From: UBA5342 sp965662645
Lineage (GTDB): Bacteria > Bacteroidota > Bacteroidia > Bacteroidales > UBA5342
Assembly (NCBI GenBank): GCA_965662645.1
Contig: CBFIII010000011.1
Coordinates: forward strand, 1 to 64,000
DNA length: 64,000 nt
Direction: 5' to 3'
Of this stretch, positions 18,400-27,399 are shown in pieces. The notes below the pieces were generated by a model that saw nothing but the letters and a program-made list of their open reading frames with translations, did not search any database and was not told the DNA's origin. Positions within the stretch are counted from its first letter, which is position 1. Each line of letters begins with the position of its first letter. The position numbers and the translations under genes are program-made.

Positions 18400-19893
18400 T
18401 TACTTAATAAAGGCGTCAAAATCTTCAGATAAAGTTATCTTTTTCTTGAAATCATAAAGGGTTAATTTACGTATCGTGTACCAGTAATCCCAATAGTTTT
18501 TCAATGAGTTGATGTAGGCTTTACGTGCAGCCGACTGACTGTTTTTTGCTTGGTTCAATTTGATCACATCAAGTTTTCCTAATTTGAATATCTCATACGA
18601 AATGTCATAACCTTTCTGTGCGATGGTGTCCGCTTTTGCTGAATTTTTAACTTGTAGCTTTTGTATATTGAATTCCATCACGTTGGTATTCACGTTTTGC
18701 TCAAATTCTATAAGATTTTGTTTAGTTTCTATTTTAGCTGCTTCTAAATCGGCTTCAGCTACAGCTATCTTTCCTTTGCCTTCACCCCAATCTATAATAG
18801 GAATTGAGATCTTAAAACTCGCTCCTTGGTCTTTCAATAAGTCCTTATAGGTTTGTGCAAATTGGTCTTCTACAAGTGGATCTTTATTTTCTCCTGTTAA
18901 ACCATAACTGAGATTTAAGGTTGAAGAAAAACGATTATCGGCTTTGGCTTCATTATAATCTCTTTCATTCTCGAGTAGTGTAATCTTTTGAGTAGATGAA
19001 AAAGAGTTATTGGTTACTGCATAATCAATGGCTTCATTATTTGGAATTTCAATGTCATATATGTTTTCCGGGATGGTGTATTTGATGATCGTGTTTTTAT
19101 CAATATTTAAGAATATATTAAGGCTTATTCTAGCTTTTATTAAACTTTGCTGCGCTTTTATTAGACTAAGATTTGAATTATAAACATCTAGTTCTAAAGT
19201 GAGTAGTTCGTCTTGGGTAATGGTCCCCACTTCAAAACGTCCTGTTCCTATCTTAAAGAGCTCTTCTGAATTTTTTGCGTTTCGTGTTGCTATTTCTAAT
19301 TCTATTTCAGCGTTAATTAAATTAAAATATTTAGTGATGCTTATTATAGCGATGTTTTCACGGTTCTCAATGTATTTTTTCTTTGCTAAAACAAAGCGTT
19401 CTGGGTCTATACGTGAGCGCCATTTAAAACTATTAAAACCATTGATTGTCTGTCTATATTTAAGAGAAACTGGTGTGCTAATGTATCTCTCATTAGATCT
19501 TGGAGACATCGTTTTAGTATATGTATTGTCGGTGACTAATGATAAGGTCCCTCCAGTAAGACGTACGCGTTGATTAACGCTTAAACTACCCGAAGTATTA
19601 AAGCTTTTATGATGTACTGTTTCCTGAACATCATCTTCAGAATTCCAATAGGAGGTGAGTCCATCATTGAAATTGAAGGGTAAATAATCGAGCGATAAGG
19701 AAGGTAGAAAAGCGGCTTTGTAGCTTTTATAAGTCCAATAACTAGCTAAATACATGTTTTTTGTGAGAAAAGATTCTAATGATTGATCATTAGCCAATTC
19801 AATACATTCTTCTAAGGTTAATGATAGTTCATCCTGTGCTTTTAAGCTGAGTGGAATGATAAGAATAAGTATAAAGATTTTTAGAGTTCTCAT
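18400..19893 (-). CDS. TolC-family outer-membrane efflux protein
   Basis: 497 aa with a signal peptide (IFILILIIPLSLKAQ, cleavage after about residue 19). The two long helical-hairpin repeats of the TolC fold follow, containing LTLEECIELANDQSLE near residue 25 and VGTITQDELLTLELDVYNSN near 225. The protein should form a trimeric outer-membrane and periplasmic tunnel that accepts substrate from the adaptors. It is encoded between the permease and the second adaptor on the same strand. The 100-bp gap upstream is the largest in the operon, so an internal promoter is possible, but no TAnnTTTG box is seen there. Confidence 0.93.
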   Translation of the reverse strand: MRTLKIFILILIIPLSLKAQDELSLTLEECIELANDQSLESFLTKNMYLASYWTYKSYKAAFLPSLSLDYLPFNFNDGLTSYWNSEDDVQETVHHKSFNTSGSLSVNQRVRLTGGTLSLVTDNTYTKTMSPRSNERYISTPVSLKYRQTINGFNSFKWRSRIDPERFVLAKKKYIENRENIAIISITKYFNLINAEIELEIATRNAKNSEELFKIGTGRFEVGTITQDELLTLELDVYNSNLSLIKAQQSLIKARISLNIFLNIDKNTIIKYTIPENIYDIEIPNNEAIDYAVTNNSFSSTQKITLLENERDYNEAKADNRFSSTLNLSYGLTGENKDPLVEDQFAQTYKDLLKDQGASFKISIPIIDWGEGKGKIAVAEADLEAAKIETKQNLIEFEQNVNTNVMEFNIQKLQVKNSAKADTIAQKGYDISYEIFKLGKLDVIKLNQAKNSQSAARKAYINSLKNYWDYWYTIRKLTLYDFKKKITLSEDFDAFIK

Positions 19894-19993
19894 CGTTTCT
19901 ATTTTTCTTATTTTAGTTGTGTTGATATGAAAATTCTCCTTTTATAGGAGCCTTTTTTTTCTGTAATCTATCTTATGAATTGAAACTGGTCGT

Positions 19994-21328
19994 TTAGTTA
20001 CCACTTCGCAATGATTCTACCGGATCTTTTTCAGCGGCATTCTTTGCGGGCAGATAACCAAAGGTAATACCAATAACCACTGATACTCCAAAGGCTATAA
20101 AAACCGAAACAAATGATACTATGGTTTTAATGTCAAAAATACTGGATATAATCTTGGCTAACGCAATGCCTAATATGATGCCTAAAACACCTCCTGAGAT
20201 AGATATTAAAGTAGATTCAGATAAAAATTGTATCACAATATCTTTACGTGAAGCTCCAATTGCTTGTCGTGTTCCAATTTCTCTAATGCGTTCCATAACA
20301 GAAGCTAACATAATATTCATTATGCCAATACCACCCACTATTAAAGAGATGCCAGCAATAGCTCCCAGTACTACATTGAAAATGTTTTTAGTGCGTTGTT
20401 GTTGTTTTAGTAAGAGTTCTGGTATAGAAATCTCAAAATCTGGTATGTTATTGTGCCGTCTCGTAAGCATCCTGCTAATAATATCAGACGTTGAAGTGAG
20501 GTGCTGTGTTTCGCCTACTTGAACAATAATCTTATCTATTTGATGCTTTGTCTTTTTTTTGTCATTATCATTTTTACTCGTCATTAAATCATCCGCTCTA
20601 ATAATAGTGCGGTTTCTATAGCGCATCAACATCGTTTTTACTGGAATGAAAATCTTATTATCAGTGCTACTGATAGAAAGGGCTTCGTCTGATGAGGTAT
20701 TGAAACTTTGTTTTTCCACAACACCAATAACGGTGAGCCAAACACCTCCGCAACGGATCTGTTTCCCAAGAGGGTTTTCACGGTTGAAAAATTTCATTTT
20801 TATGTTTTGTCCAATGATACATACCGCATCTCCCTTGTGTTCTTGTACCTTATTAAATAGTTTTCCATCATCTAAAGCAATAGAGAAAAGTTTGAAGTAA
20901 TCATTAGTTGTGCCTTGTAGATTCACTTGTTTGCTTTTCCCATTACGCATGGTGCTATATTTAAACGAGATAATAGGGCAAACTGCTTTTACGCTTGGAA
21001 TTACTTCTTTAATTGCATTAGCATCGCTAAGAGTTAGTCCTGGCGAAAAACTATTAGTTGTACTTTCTGTATTGTTATCTTCTGTTTCACTATCGTTACT
21101 GTCGGATGTTTTAGGAGCAATAATGATGTTGTTAACACCAACCATTTTTATTTGTTCCATTATTTCGGCTTGTGCTCCATTACCAATAGCAAGCATACTA
21201 ATAACCGCTGCAACACCAAAAATAATACCTAATGCCGTAAGGAAGGATTTTACTTTATGAGCAATAATGGCATCTAGAGCAATATAAACATCATGAATAT
21301 AACGGTGATAAAGTTGTGTGATTTTCAT
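19994..21328 (-). CDS. ABC transporter permease, MacB/FtsX type
   Basis: A 444-aa permease with four membrane helices: one after residue 25 (KVKSFLTALGIIFGVAAVIS) and three in the last 130 residues (VVLGAIAGISLIVGGIGIMN, FLSESTLISISGGVLGIILG, VSVFIAFGVSVVIGITFGYL). A large periplasmic core domain lies at about residues 55-300. The ERIREIGTRQAIGASR segment is the coupling helix typical of MacB. It lacks a fused ATPase, so it depends on the separate ATP-binding protein at 16475-17170. It lies 11 bp downstream of the first adaptor. The substrate is unknown; macrolides, peptides or lipids are all possible for the family. Confidence 0.93.
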   Translation of the reverse strand: MKITQLYHRYIHDVYIALDAIIAHKVKSFLTALGIIFGVAAVISMLAIGNGAQAEIMEQIKMVGVNNIIIAPKTSDSNDSETEDNNTESTTNSFSPGLTLSDANAIKEVIPSVKAVCPIISFKYSTMRNGKSKQVNLQGTTNDYFKLFSIALDDGKLFNKVQEHKGDAVCIIGQNIKMKFFNRENPLGKQIRCGGVWLTVIGVVEKQSFNTSSDEALSISSTDNKIFIPVKTMLMRYRNRTIIRADDLMTSKNDNDKKKTKHQIDKIIVQVGETQHLTSTSDIISRMLTRRHNNIPDFEISIPELLLKQQQRTKNIFNVVLGAIAGISLIVGGIGIMNIMLASVMERIREIGTRQAIGASRKDIVIQFLSESTLISISGGVLGIILGIALAKIISSIFDIKTIVSFVSVFIAFGVSVVIGITFGYLPAKNAAEKDPVESLRSGN

Positions 21329-21339
21329 AGTTGATATTT

Positions 21340-22725
21340 TTAACCAATAATCCTAAAGCCATTTCCACCTTTGCTATTGTTCTGCGATGGAGTACGTTTC
21401 TTAAATTTTTGCTTTTTTAATTTTTCAGCTTCTTTTTGTGCTTTTGCTTCAGCTTCTAATTGTTCGGCTTTTATCTTTTCATAGATTTCTAGTCCTTTAA
21501 TTTCTAAAGATTCTTCTTCTTCAGGAATGGTCCACGATACTTTATCGCCTTCTTTTAAACCTTCTACTATTATAGAGTGATTTTCATTCTGGTTTCCTAC
21601 ACGAACAATTTGTTTGCAGGCCTTTTTTCCTGCTATATAAACCCAATTTATAGTGTCATTGGAGAATATTGTTTCACTAGGAACGAACAATGTGTCGCTC
21701 ACAAAATCTGTATGTATGGTGTTGTTCGTGGTCATTGCGGGGCGTAATGATTCGTCGAGGCTTAATACTTTTATGGTGACTTCAAAAACCTTGGCATCAC
21801 TGCCCGAAATCGTTTTCCCAATGTTCGCAATATTAACGATTTTTCCTTTTAATATTTTGTTGGGGAAGGCATCAACACTAAGCTCTACATCTTGGTCTAA
21901 CTTGATTTGTGATATGTCTATTTCGTTGACATAAGCAGTAGAAATCATCGTTGAAAGATCGGGTAGAGTAGCAATTGTTTTACTGTACGAATTAACTGTA
22001 GAACCTATGCTTCGTGTTTCTCCACGCCTCGTATAGTAAATCACCATTCCTTTTTGAGGAGCTTTAATGATGACATCATTTAGTACTTTTTTGAAACTCG
22101 ATACCCGTTTCTTTTTGCGTTCATAATCAATTTCCTTTTGCATTACTTGTGTCTTAGAACGGCGCTGCTGAAGGAGGTAGGACTGTTTTTCTTGTTCTAA
22201 TTTACGAATGGCTTTATCCCTGTCCATTTTGATTTTTTGAATCGTTGCTGGTGATTCATATTGTGATTCGGCCAGACTTAGTTCTTTTTCTTCTACATTC
22301 TCTTGAGCCGTAACAATAGCATCGCGCTTATTATTGAGGGTCAAATTACTGTCTAAGCGTGCATCCAAAAAGGAATTATAGGCAAGGTCAAATTCCTCAT
22401 CTGCATTGACTAATGCTTCTTGTATGGTATTCTGATCCAGTGAGGCGATATAAGCACCACTATCTACCACGGTGCCTTCTTCTACTAAGTCGGTAATGGC
22501 AATTTCCCAAATTCGTAATTCTTGAGCAAAAACAGAGTTTGGAGCATCTACGTTGGTTGAGTTCTCTGCATCTAGATTTCCGGTAGCATAGACATTAAAG
22601 CTAATATCTCCTTTGGTAACGGTATAGTAAAGAGGTGCATTTCCTTTTTCACTGCGTGTTTTTTTAATGACTAATACACCTACTATAAGTGCTATAATAG
22701 CCAAACTTAAATAAATTCTTTTCAT
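21340..22725 (-). CDS. HlyD/MacA-type periplasmic adaptor protein (first of two)
   Basis: 461 aa and the first gene of the operon. An N-terminal membrane anchor (LSLAIIALIVGVLVI) is followed by barrel and lipoyl segments around a coiled coil at about residues 130-215 (KMDRDKAIRKLEQEKQSYLL), then membrane-proximal domains. It has an extra C-terminal charged tail rich in Lys and Glu (EQLEAEAKAQKEAEKLKKQK, then Gly/Asn-rich) that the second adaptor lacks. A TATTTTTG box 32 bp upstream marks the likely operon promoter. The tail could contact another envelope component (inference). Confidence 0.92.
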   Translation of the reverse strand: MKRIYLSLAIIALIVGVLVIKKTRSEKGNAPLYYTVTKGDISFNVYATGNLDAENSTNVDAPNSVFAQELRIWEIAITDLVEEGTVVDSGAYIASLDQNTIQEALVNADEEFDLAYNSFLDARLDSNLTLNNKRDAIVTAQENVEEKELSLAESQYESPATIQKIKMDRDKAIRKLEQEKQSYLLQQRRSKTQVMQKEIDYERKKKRVSSFKKVLNDVIIKAPQKGMVIYYTRRGETRSIGSTVNSYSKTIATLPDLSTMISTAYVNEIDISQIKLDQDVELSVDAFPNKILKGKIVNIANIGKTISGSDAKVFEVTIKVLSLDESLRPAMTTNNTIHTDFVSDTLFVPSETIFSNDTINWVYIAGKKACKQIVRVGNQNENHSIIVEGLKEGDKVSWTIPEEEESLEIKGLEIYEKIKAEQLEAEAKAQKEAEKLKKQKFKKRTPSQNNSKGGNGFRIIG

Positions 22726-22756
22726 TAGAAATGGATGTGTGCTTATTTAGAGTTCT

Positions 22757-22764
22757 CAAAAATA
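22757..22764 (-). promoter_or_regulatory. -7 box of the exporter operon
   Basis: The minus strand reads TATTTTTG, 32 bp upstream of the first adaptor gene. It is a perfect match to TAnnTTTG. Confidence 0.6.
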
Positions 22765-23231
22765 GTATTTAATTTTAGAAGAATTTAGATAAATGGTGTT
22801 TATAAATAAATTTCAACAAAATTTGAATAACTTATTTAGAATAAAATCAATAATTAAATTTAACGGTAAATATTATTGTTTATTGCACAGAAAAAGAATA
22901 GTTTAAGTTTTAAAGATCTTATTTGTAATCCTTTATTTTTAATAGTTGAGAAGTTGTATTTAATTGAGGTACAGCATTGTTATTGTGCCTTAATGTGGGT
23001 TTTTCCTTTTTTTGTCAAAAATTCAGATCATTGGGGTGTGATAATAGGAAGGGATGCTTTTTGTTATAATTATATAAAGAAATTGTGATGTCTATAGTGT
23101 CTTAATCAAAGGGATGTCTTCAGTCTAATAATTATAGTTTTTATGATCATACTCTGAATGAGTATGGGAGTTTAAAGATTTTTTTTAAATAAGTTATGGT
23201 GTCTTCAGAAAACACCAAATAGTATAAAATG
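22765..23231. other. Intergenic region without recognisable gene
   Basis: AT-rich spacer between the exporter operon promoter and the SRP RNA terminator. A 70-codon open frame at 22876-23088 has no recognisable domain, no ribosome-binding context and low-complexity composition, so I do not call it. None of the repeat families of this window is present. Confidence 0.45.
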
Positions 23232-23261
23232 AAAAAAGGAACTTCGTAAAACGAAATTCCT
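23232..23261 (-). terminator. Rho-independent terminator downstream of the SRP RNA
   Basis: On the minus strand GGAATTTCGT..ACGAAGTTCC forms a 10-bp stem with one mismatch and is followed by TTTTTT. It ends the transcript that starts at the SRP RNA promoter. Confidence 0.8.
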
Positions 23262-23300
23262 TAATTATTTTAATACAAAACTTGTAATTTGCAAAAAAGA

Positions 23301-23396
23301 GGGCAAGCTTACAATATCGCACCGCTACAACTATCTACCCTTGCTGCCTTCCGACCCTGGGGGATTTAATAGGAGCTGGTCGTATTGGACTTGCCC
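23301..23396 (-). ncRNA. ffs: Signal recognition particle RNA (4.5S, small bacterial type)
   Basis: Read on the minus strand, the RNA starts GGGCAAGTCC and ends GCTTGCCC, so the two ends pair. The apical domain has the invariant CAGGGTCGGAAGGCAGCAAG segment with the GGAA-type tetraloop region that binds Ffh. The length of about 96 nt, without an Alu domain, is that of the small SRP RNA. A TATTTTTG box sits 6 nt upstream of the first nucleotide, as expected for a transcript starting directly at the mature 5' end. The product acts in co-translational targeting to the inner membrane. Confidence 0.95.
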
Positions 23397-23401
23397 GACT
23401 G

Positions 23402-23432
23402 CAAAAATAGTGCTTTTATGTTAATATCCAAC
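23402..23432 (-). promoter_or_regulatory. SRP RNA promoter
   Basis: The minus strand has TATTTTTG at 23402-23409 and GTTG at 23429-23432, spaced 19 bp. The -7 box ends 6 nt before the RNA 5' end at 23396. This is a useful calibration of promoter geometry for this genome. Confidence 0.75.
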
Positions 23433-23655
23433 ATCTCTTTAGCTCTTATTTTTAAATCAATCGTTTCTATTAAGGTATTTGTTTGATTTTTAGATTTAAA
23501 GGCTTCTTAAAAATATTTATTCTTTTTTTGAGCTTTTATAAAATATGTTTCTTTTATGATAATGTATGCTGTATTGTAAATGTTGTATGCCTATAAATAT
23601 GAGATGTAAAGTAGTAGTAGATCTTGATTAATGATGGATAACAGGGCTTTTTTAT

Positions 23656-23663
23656 TATTTTTG
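23656..23663 (+). promoter_or_regulatory. -7 box of the adenine methylase gene
   Basis: TATTTTTG lies 21 bp upstream of the TTG start codon at 23684, implying a leader of about 14 nt. Confidence 0.55.
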
Positions 23664-23683
23664 GTGTCTAATAAAATAAGCCA

Positions 23684-24685
23684 TTGAATTATATCGGATC
23701 TAAACATAAACTTTCAGCTTTCATTAAATCAACCATTTTTGAAACTGTTGGTAACGATTTGTCAGATTGTACCTTTTGTGATCTTTTTGCTGGCACAGGT
23801 AGTGTGGGACGCAATTTCAAATCTTTAGTGAAAGAGATGATAAGTAATGACTTAGAATACTACAGTTACGTCCTTAATCGTCATTACGTAGGTAATAATA
23901 AATTTTATCCTGAAGTTGAAAATTACATCGAAATTTTAAATAATACGGAAGGTGAGGCGGGTTTTATTTTTCATCATTATTGTAAAGGTGGGGATTTTGA
24001 TCGTCAATATTTTTCTGATGAAAATGGATTGAAAATTGATGCACAACGTGCTCAGATAGAACAATGGAAGACCGATGAGCTGATCGATGATGATGTCTAT
24101 TTCTATTTATTGACTTCTTTATTAGAAGCTGCTGATAAAGTGGCTAATACAGCATCAGTATATGGGGCATATCTTAAGCATATTAAGAAGTCAGCTCAAA
24201 AAACGATGCAATTAACTTTACTTCCTGTTATTATAAATAGTGGAAATAATAAGGTTTACAACCAAGATAGTAATCAGCTGATTCATGAGATAAAAGGTGA
24301 TATTCTTTATCTTGATCCGCCTTATAATGCGCGTCAGTATGGGGCTAACTATCATATCTTAAATACTATTGCACAATATGATACCTTTGATCCTAAAGGA
24401 AAAACGGGGTTGCGTGAATATGCTAAATCTAACTATTGTAAAACAGGGGAAGTAGCAGCTTCATTTGAAGATCTTATTGCTCATGCTCAGTTCAAATACA
24501 TTTTTCTGAGTTATAACAATGAAGGATTAATGTCGGTAGAGGATGTGGAGAAGATAATGAGCCGTTATGGTAAATATGCTCTTAAATCAATAGCTTATCA
24601 ACGTTTTAAAGCCGATAAAGATGTAAATCGTATTCATACGGCTAAGGCAACCGAAGAGTATTTACATATCTTAGTCAAAGACTAA
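23684..24685 (+). CDS. D12-class DNA adenine-N6 methyltransferase
   Basis: 333 aa. YIGSKHKL at residues 3-10, the SAM-binding CDLFAGTGSVG near 28-38 and the catalytic DPPYNARQYG near 208-217 give the X-I-IV motif order of the alpha (Dam/D12) class. The protein methylates adenine N6 at an unknown DNA target. The start is TTG: the frame has a stop codon 12 bp upstream and no ATG between, and MNYIGSK is the normal N-terminus of the family. No restriction endonuclease gene lies on either side (SRP RNA upstream, efp downstream), so it behaves as an orphan methylase in this window. Confidence 0.88.
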   Translation: MNYIGSKHKLSAFIKSTIFETVGNDLSDCTFCDLFAGTGSVGRNFKSLVKEMISNDLEYYSYVLNRHYVGNNKFYPEVENYIEILNNTEGEAGFIFHHYCKGGDFDRQYFSDENGLKIDAQRAQIEQWKTDELIDDDVYFYLLTSLLEAADKVANTASVYGAYLKHIKKSAQKTMQLTLLPVIINSGNNKVYNQDSNQLIHEIKGDILYLDPPYNARQYGANYHILNTIAQYDTFDPKGKTGLREYAKSNYCKTGEVAASFEDLIAHAQFKYIFLSYNNEGLMSVEDVEKIMSRYGKYALKSIAYQRFKADKDVNRIHTAKATEEYLHILVKD

Positions 24686-24686
24686 A

Positions 24687-24785
24687 TTTAATCCCACATT
24701 GTGGGTTTAATTCTCCCTAGCTTATTGCGAATAATCAAATGTTCTTCAACTAAATGCCTCGTGGACATGTCCTGAGGTTGTTGAT
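24687..24785 (-). repeat. Dispersed ~95-bp intergenic repeat, copy 2
   Basis: In reverse orientation it starts 2 bp after the methylase stop codon with AATCCCACATTGTGGGTTTA, followed by CTTATTGCGAATAATCAAAT, AACTAAATGCCTCG and CCTGAGGTTGTTGA. It matches the copies at 38880, 45969 and 51722 along its whole length. Confidence 0.75.
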
Positions 24786-24807
24786 TTTTTGTCGAGCGTG
24801 TTAAATG

Positions 24808-24837
24808 AAAAACGCCCTCATTATTGAGTGCGTTTTT
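24808..24837. terminator. Terminator between convergent methylase and efp
   Basis: AAAACGC and GCGTTTT with inner CTCA/TGAG pairs form a hairpin that ends in T residues on both strands. It can therefore serve efp (minus) and the methylase (plus). It lies 27 bp beyond the efp stop codon. Confidence 0.8.
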
Positions 24838-24863
24838 ATGAAAATAAAGAGTTTAAAATCTAT

Positions 24864-25427
24864 CTATTTTACTCTTTCCATATAGCTACCTGTTTCGGTA
24901 TCTACTTTTATTTTGTCACCGGTATTAATGAAGAGAGGCACTTTTACTTCAGCATCGCTATTTGTTTGTGCTGGCTTTAGTGTGTTTGTTGCCGTATCAC
25001 CTTTCAATCCAGGTTCAGTATAAGTGACTTCTAATATCACGTTTGCAGGTAACTCTACAAAAAGAGGAGTTTCTGTATCAGCATGATAAACGATATCAAC
25101 TAAATCACCGTCTTTAAGAAATTTTGCTGCAGCAATTAAAGATTCGTCTAATGATACTTGTTCATAACTGGTATTATCCATAAAATTATAGCCCATATCA
25201 TCTTTGTACAGATATTGGTGTGGACGTCGTTCTATGCGGGCTTCTTGTACTTTTAAGCCAGAGTTAAATGTATTATCAATAACACGACCAGTGTTAACGT
25301 TTTTTAATTTTGTACGCACAAAAGCAGGACCTTTGCCTGGTTTTACATGTTGGAATTGAATGATGGTATATAGACTATCTTTAAATTCTATACATACACC
25401 ATTTTTAAAATCAGCTGTACTTATCAT
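24864..25427 (-). CDS. efp: Translation elongation factor P
   Basis: 187 aa, the standard EF-P length, with three beta-barrel domains. HVKPGKGPAFVRTKLKN (residues 28-44) is the KOW-like loop that carries the modified Lys (or equivalent) near residue 33. The C-terminal signature GDKIKVDTETGSYMERVK fits the family. EF-P rescues ribosomes stalled at polyproline stretches. No modification gene (epmA/epmB, earP) is adjacent. It is a single-gene unit with a well-formed promoter and terminator. Confidence 0.97.
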   Translation of the reverse strand: MISTADFKNGVCIEFKDSLYTIIQFQHVKPGKGPAFVRTKLKNVNTGRVIDNTFNSGLKVQEARIERRPHQYLYKDDMGYNFMDNTSYEQVSLDESLIAAAKFLKDGDLVDIVYHADTETPLFVELPANVILEVTYTEPGLKGDTATNTLKPAQTNSDAEVKVPLFINTGDKIKVDTETGSYMERVK

Positions 25428-25463
25428 AGTATATTAATTGTTATATCGTTTATTTAAGACTTG

Positions 25464-25495
25464 CAAAATTACTTAATTCTTGAGTATAGTGCAAA
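25464..25495 (-). promoter_or_regulatory. efp promoter
   Basis: The minus strand has TAATTTTG at 25464-25471 and TTTG at 25492-25495, spaced 20 bp, the same geometry as the pckA promoter. The leader to the ATG is about 30 nt. Confidence 0.75.
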
Positions 25496-25512
25496 TCGGA
25501 GAAAAAAGCTTT

Positions 25513-26547
25513 TTATACTAATGTTATACCATTGGCTTTACATTCAGAAATCATCTTATCGGGCCATATACTAGCTTGTATTTCACCAATATGTGCCTTT
25601 TGCAAAAAGAACATACAAATGCGTGATTGTCCTATTCCTCCACCAATAGAAAGTGGCATTTCATCATTTAATAACATCTGATGCCATTGTAATGTACTAC
25701 GTTCTTCCTGGTTGACTTCTTTGAGTTGTTTGAGCAAGACATCTTTATCTACTCTAATACCCATAGACGAAACTTCAAACGAACGTTTTAGAATAGGATT
25801 CCAAAGAATGATATCACCATTTAATCCGATTTTACCATCACTGTTTTCTGAGGACCAATCGTCGTAGTCAGGAGCACGGCCATCGTGGCGTTGACCTGAA
25901 GGTAATTTACCTCCAATACCCATAATAAAGATAGCACCATATTTCTTAGCCATTTTGTTTTCACGTTCTAATGGGCTTAATTGCGGTAACTCTTTTTCTA
26001 GATCCGCTGCATGCAGAAAGGTGATTTCTTCGGGTAATTGGGGTTTTAGAGCTGGAAAATTCTCATAGACTATAAATTCCGTGCGTAGCATCACATTATA
26101 TATTTTGCGCACTATGGTCTTTAAAAATTCTAAGTTACGATCTTTTTTCGTGATGACACGTTCCCAGTCCCACTGATCTACATATAATGAATGTAAATTG
26201 GTCAGTTCTTCGTCAGCACGTATGGCGTTCATATCGGTATATAATCCGTAGTTGGTTTCAATTTCATATTTTGCCAACATCATACGTTTCCATTTTGCTA
26301 GAGAATGTACGACTTCTGCTTTTTTATCGTTAAATTCTTTTACAGGAAAAGAAACCGCACGTTCTGTACCATTAAGGTCATCATTGATGCCTGTGCCTTG
26401 CATGACAAATAAAGGAGCAGTGACGCGACGAAGGCGTAATTCAGCTGAAAGATTTTCTTGAAAAAAATCTTTTACAAATTTTATGGCTTTCTCTGTTTCT
26501 TTCAGATTAAGAGGGGAGGAGTAGTTTTTCGGAATTATTAATTGCAT
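25513..26547 (-). CDS. asnA: Aspartate-ammonia ligase
   Basis: 344 aa. It makes asparagine from aspartate, ammonia and ATP through an aspartyl-AMP intermediate, using a class II aaRS-like catalytic fold. Diagnostic segments are APLFVMQGTGINDDLNGTER near residues 44-63, QWDWERVI near 127, RAPDYDDWSSE near 224, and the motif-3-like PLSIGGGIGQSRICMF near 296-311. Length is normal. It lies downstream of the deacetylase/PHP genes on the same strand but is separated from them by about 240 bp, so it is probably transcribed separately. Confidence 0.97.
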   Translation of the reverse strand: MQLIIPKNYSSPLNLKETEKAIKFVKDFFQENLSAELRLRRVTAPLFVMQGTGINDDLNGTERAVSFPVKEFNDKKAEVVHSLAKWKRMMLAKYEIETNYGLYTDMNAIRADEELTNLHSLYVDQWDWERVITKKDRNLEFLKTIVRKIYNVMLRTEFIVYENFPALKPQLPEEITFLHAADLEKELPQLSPLERENKMAKKYGAIFIMGIGGKLPSGQRHDGRAPDYDDWSSENSDGKIGLNGDIILWNPILKRSFEVSSMGIRVDKDVLLKQLKEVNQEERSTLQWHQMLLNDEMPLSIGGGIGQSRICMFFLQKAHIGEIQASIWPDKMISECKANGITLV

Positions 26548-26789
26548 ACCGTTGTTTTTTTAGCGTTCAATGTGCGAATATAATTCAAATTCTTTTATTT
26601 TATAAACATATGATGTTTTATTGATGAATAATGCAGCTTTTTGATTTGACGCGAAGCGAAAATAGCCGTTTAGGTCGTTTTTGTTTACGTATGGTGTATG
26701 ATGATAGGTTTACAAATACCTTAAAATGCGCGCTAAATAGTATCTCAGGATAATAGAGTATTTATTATTCTTTTTAATTCTATTAGCTT

Positions 26790-27398
26790 TTATAAGACAG
26801 CAAATGAATAACCTTGTTCTTTCAGATATTGAATAGCGCGAGGCAGTGCATAAAGCATATTCTTTTGAGCTTTTAAGGAGTCGTGAAATACAATGATAGA
26901 ACCATTGCGTGTGTTTTTTATGACGTTTTTCAAACATTTTTCGGGTGTGATGTCCTGATCAAAATCACCACTTAAAACATCCCATAGTATTATGCGAAAT
27001 TGTTTGCGCATCTTTAGAATCTGTGACCACAATATTTGTCCGTGTGGCGGACGAAAAAGATCTGATTTTATAAGTTCTTTGGCGGCGTTAACATTTAATC
27101 TGTATTCTTCTTTACTGTGTTTAAAGGCAGGTAAATGATTATAGGTATGCTGACCTACATGGTGTCCTTTTGCTAGCACTTGATTGTAAACATCACGGTA
27201 TTTATGAACATTTTCACCCACACAAAAGAAAGTGGCTTTAACGTCTTCTTGTTCTAAAATTTCTAATACTTGTGGTGTTACTTCAGGGATGGGGCCATCA
27301 TCAAAAGTAAGATAAACAACGGGCTCTTTTTGGGGTAAACGCCAAATAAGATTTTTAATGGGTAATCTTAAAAAAAAAGGTAACCGAATAGTGTACAT
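26790..27398 (-). CDS. Polysaccharide deacetylase (NodB domain)
   Basis: A 202-aa protein dominated by one NodB homology domain. Motif 1 is TFDDGP (residues 31-36), motif 2 is HTYNH near 83-87, and motif 3 is FRPPHGQ near 116. The metal triad Asp-His-His and the catalytic Asp are therefore present. The family removes N- or O-acetyl groups from peptidoglycan, chitin-type glycans or polysaccharides. The N-terminal hydrophobic stretch (RLPFFLRLPIKNLIW) is short, so secretion is uncertain. It starts 1 bp after the PHP gene and is probably translationally coupled to it. Confidence 0.9.
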   Translation of the reverse strand: MYTIRLPFFLRLPIKNLIWRLPQKEPVVYLTFDDGPIPEVTPQVLEILEQEDVKATFFCVGENVHKYRDVYNQVLAKGHHVGQHTYNHLPAFKHSKEEYRLNVNAAKELIKSDLFRPPHGQILWSQILKMRKQFRIILWDVLSGDFDQDITPEKCLKNVIKNTRNGSIIVFHDSLKAQKNMLYALPRAIQYLKEQGYSFAVL

Positions 27399-27399
27399 T

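Noticed and set aside
19894..19993. A terminator-like hairpin between the permease and TolC genes (CTCC..GGAG with a T run).
   Set aside because: The T run follows the stem on the plus strand, whereas the operon is read on the minus strand, so it would not stop transcription of the operon.
22876..23088. A 70-codon frame upstream of the SRP RNA.
   Set aside because: It has no recognisable domain, a Phe/Leu-rich composition expected from AT-rich DNA, no promoter box in front, and no partner genes.
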